Origin: Erwinia tracheiphila
GTDB lineage: Bacteria > Pseudomonadota > Gammaproteobacteria > Enterobacterales > Enterobacteriaceae
Direction: 5' to 3'
Assembly (NCBI RefSeq): GCF_021365465.1
Contig: NZ_CP089932.1
Coordinates: 558,001 to 622,000, forward strand
Length of the DNA: 64,000 nucleotides
Shown here: piece after piece, positions 63,085 through 64,000 of the stretch
How the letters are laid out: every line of letters begins with the position of its first letter
How positions within the stretch are numbered: the stretch's first letter is position 1
The notes under the pieces: generated by a model
Database searches by the model: none
Seen by the model: only the letters and a program-made list of their open reading frames with translations
What the model was told of the DNA's origin: nothing
Made by a program: the position numbers and the translations under genes

Positions 63085-64000
63085 TTAATATAGCGAACCT
63101 GTGCCCCTGGGGCGGGTCTTAAATCTGCGATGCAGCCACATATATTGGTTGGGAGCCCGCATGATTTCGCGTTCAATCACTTTGTTCATATAGGCAGCAG
63201 CCTGCTGCTCATCGCCAACAGGATAGTCCTGAAGCTCTGGCTGAATGAGCAATTCATAACCACTGCCGTTTTCATTGCGAATAAGTACGACAGTGATCAT
63301 GGCTGGATTAGCCATTCTGGCAATCATCCAGGTTCCACTTGTTGTTGCCGCCTCAGGTACTGCAAAAAGTGGTGCAAATACGCTGCCTTTAGGGCCGTAA
63401 TCCTGATCGGGAGCAAACCAGACAGCTTCTCCCTGTTTTAACGCCTGGACCATACCGCGTAAATCCCGGCGGTTAATCATTGCCTTGTTAGAGCGCATCC
63501 TGCCTTTCGTCTGAACCCACTCCATTAGCTTATTGTTATGGGGGCGGTACATTGCCATCATTGGCTGGCAGAGGCCCATTGCTCTTCCGCCCAGTTCCAG
63601 CGACATAAAATGCACGCCGATAATCAATGCGCCCCGGCCATGTTGCTGTGCCGCTATTAAATTGTGTAGCCCATTGACGGTAAACCAGCGCTTCACCCGA
63701 TGATCTGACCAAAACCATGCCATGCCGGTTTCAAGCAGCCCCATCCCTAAGGATTCAAAGTTACGTACAATCCGCAACTCACGCTGGCTGTCCGACATTT
63801 CTGGAAAACAAAGTTCAAGATTCCGTCGGGTAATACGGATACGTCGCTTGAGGAAATGCATCGAGGTGCGGCCCATCCAGGTACCCAGCTTTTGCAGTAA
63901 GGGAAAAGGTAGTTGTACAAGTAAAAATAATACGAACAGACCCATCCATGTTAGCCAGTACCGCGGATGCAAAAAATCGTAGGTAAAACGGGGCGAAGAC
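63085..64000 (-). CDS. lpxP: LpxP/LpxL-type lipid A acyltransferase (5' end outside the window)
   Basis: The C-terminal 305 or so residues of a Kdo2-lipid A late acyltransferase. FLHPRYWLTWMGLFVLFLL gives the N-terminal membrane anchor. GVHFMSLELGG carries the HX4E catalytic motif. MMAMYRPHNNKLMEWVQTKG, RMRSNKAMI and VWFAPDQDYG are conserved. The wording is closer to E. coli LpxP (palmitoleoyl, cold-induced) than LpxL (lauroyl), e.g. SLELGGR.MGLCQPMMA. The frame stays open to the window edge (SSPRFTYDFLHPRYW), so the true start lies beyond 64000. It works at the inner face of the inner membrane. Confidence 0.85.
   Translation of the reverse strand, partial: SSPRFTYDFLHPRYWLTWMGLFVLFLLVQLPFPLLQKLGTWMGRTSMHFLKRRIRITRRNLELCFPEMSDSQRELRIVRNFESLGMGLLETGMAWFWSDHRVKRWFTVNGLHNLIAAQQHGRGALIIGVHFMSLELGGRAMGLCQPMMAMYRPHNNKLMEWVQTKGRMRSNKAMINRRDLRGMVQALKQGEAVWFAPDQDYGPKGSVFAPLFAVPEAATTSGTWMIARMANPAMITVVLIRNENGSGYELLIQPELQDYPVGDEQQAAAYMNKVIEREIMRAPNQYMWLHRRFKTRPRGTGSLY

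Overview
The window is a chromosomal segment of a gammaproteobacterium of the order Enterobacterales. The evidence is the gene order: fkpA-yheO-tusDCB-rpsL-rpsG-fusA-tufA, then the complete S10, spc and alpha ribosomal operons, yhdN-zntR, mscL-trkA-rsmB-fmt-def, dprA-smg-yrdD-tsaC-aroE-yrdB-yrdA, an rrn operon with tRNA-Ile and tRNA-Ala, and the aapJQMP (yhdWXYZ) transporter. This is the Escherichia coli order around rrnD. The load of insertion sequences and decaying prophage suggests an IS-rich member of the Erwiniaceae (Erwinia tracheiphila would fit), but the species is a guess.

Region 1 (1-22.7 kb) is housekeeping: periplasmic chaperone fkpA, the YheO regulator, the TusBCD sulfur relay, and about 30 translation genes plus secY and rpoA. 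All look intact. The one accessory insertion is at 7.64-8.82 kb, between tufA and rpsJ. There a cytoplasmic-type, pesticin-like muramidase gene overlaps a gene for a secreted LprI-family protein. This looks like an antibacterial effector (or bacteriocin)/immunity pair, and it is the most novel locus in the window.

Region 2 (22.7-42.8 kb) starts with yhdN and zntR and then becomes a pile of nested mobile DNA in the zntR-mscL-trkA interval. It holds a complete IS1 (8-bp target duplication), a complete ISL3-family element, a 42-bp IS481 end fragment, and an IS256-family element (8-bp duplication) that cuts the 3' end of mscL. An IS5-family element lies just upstream of mscL. It is split in two by a 13-kb Mu-like prophage remnant. 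The prophage keeps its early region (repressor, Ner, MuA with an internal deletion, MuB, small early genes) and its right-end accessory genes (acyltransferase, adenine methylase). All head, tail and lysis genes are gone. IS3, IS481 and IS21 elements sit at or inside it. Repeated TTTGATAC motifs mark both prophage ends.

Region 3 (42.9-51.6 kb) returns to conserved housekeeping: trkA-rsmB-fmt-def on the minus strand and dprA-smg-yrdD-tsaC-aroE-yrdB on the plus strand. Then comes yrdA on the minus strand, with an in-frame TGA at a conserved cysteine codon. Region 4 (51.6-57.5 kb) is a full rrn operon with P1/P2 promoters, boxA, 16S, tRNA-Ile(GAU), tRNA-Ala(UGC), 23S, 5S and a terminator. Region 5 (57.5-64 kb) has a second, decayed ISL3-family remnant, the polar amino-acid ABC transporter aapJQMP behind a clear sigma-54 promoter, and the 3' part of an LpxP/LpxL-type lipid A acyltransferase gene that runs off the right edge.

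No CRISPR array was seen. All functional statements come from reading the sequence and from family knowledge; no database search was run.
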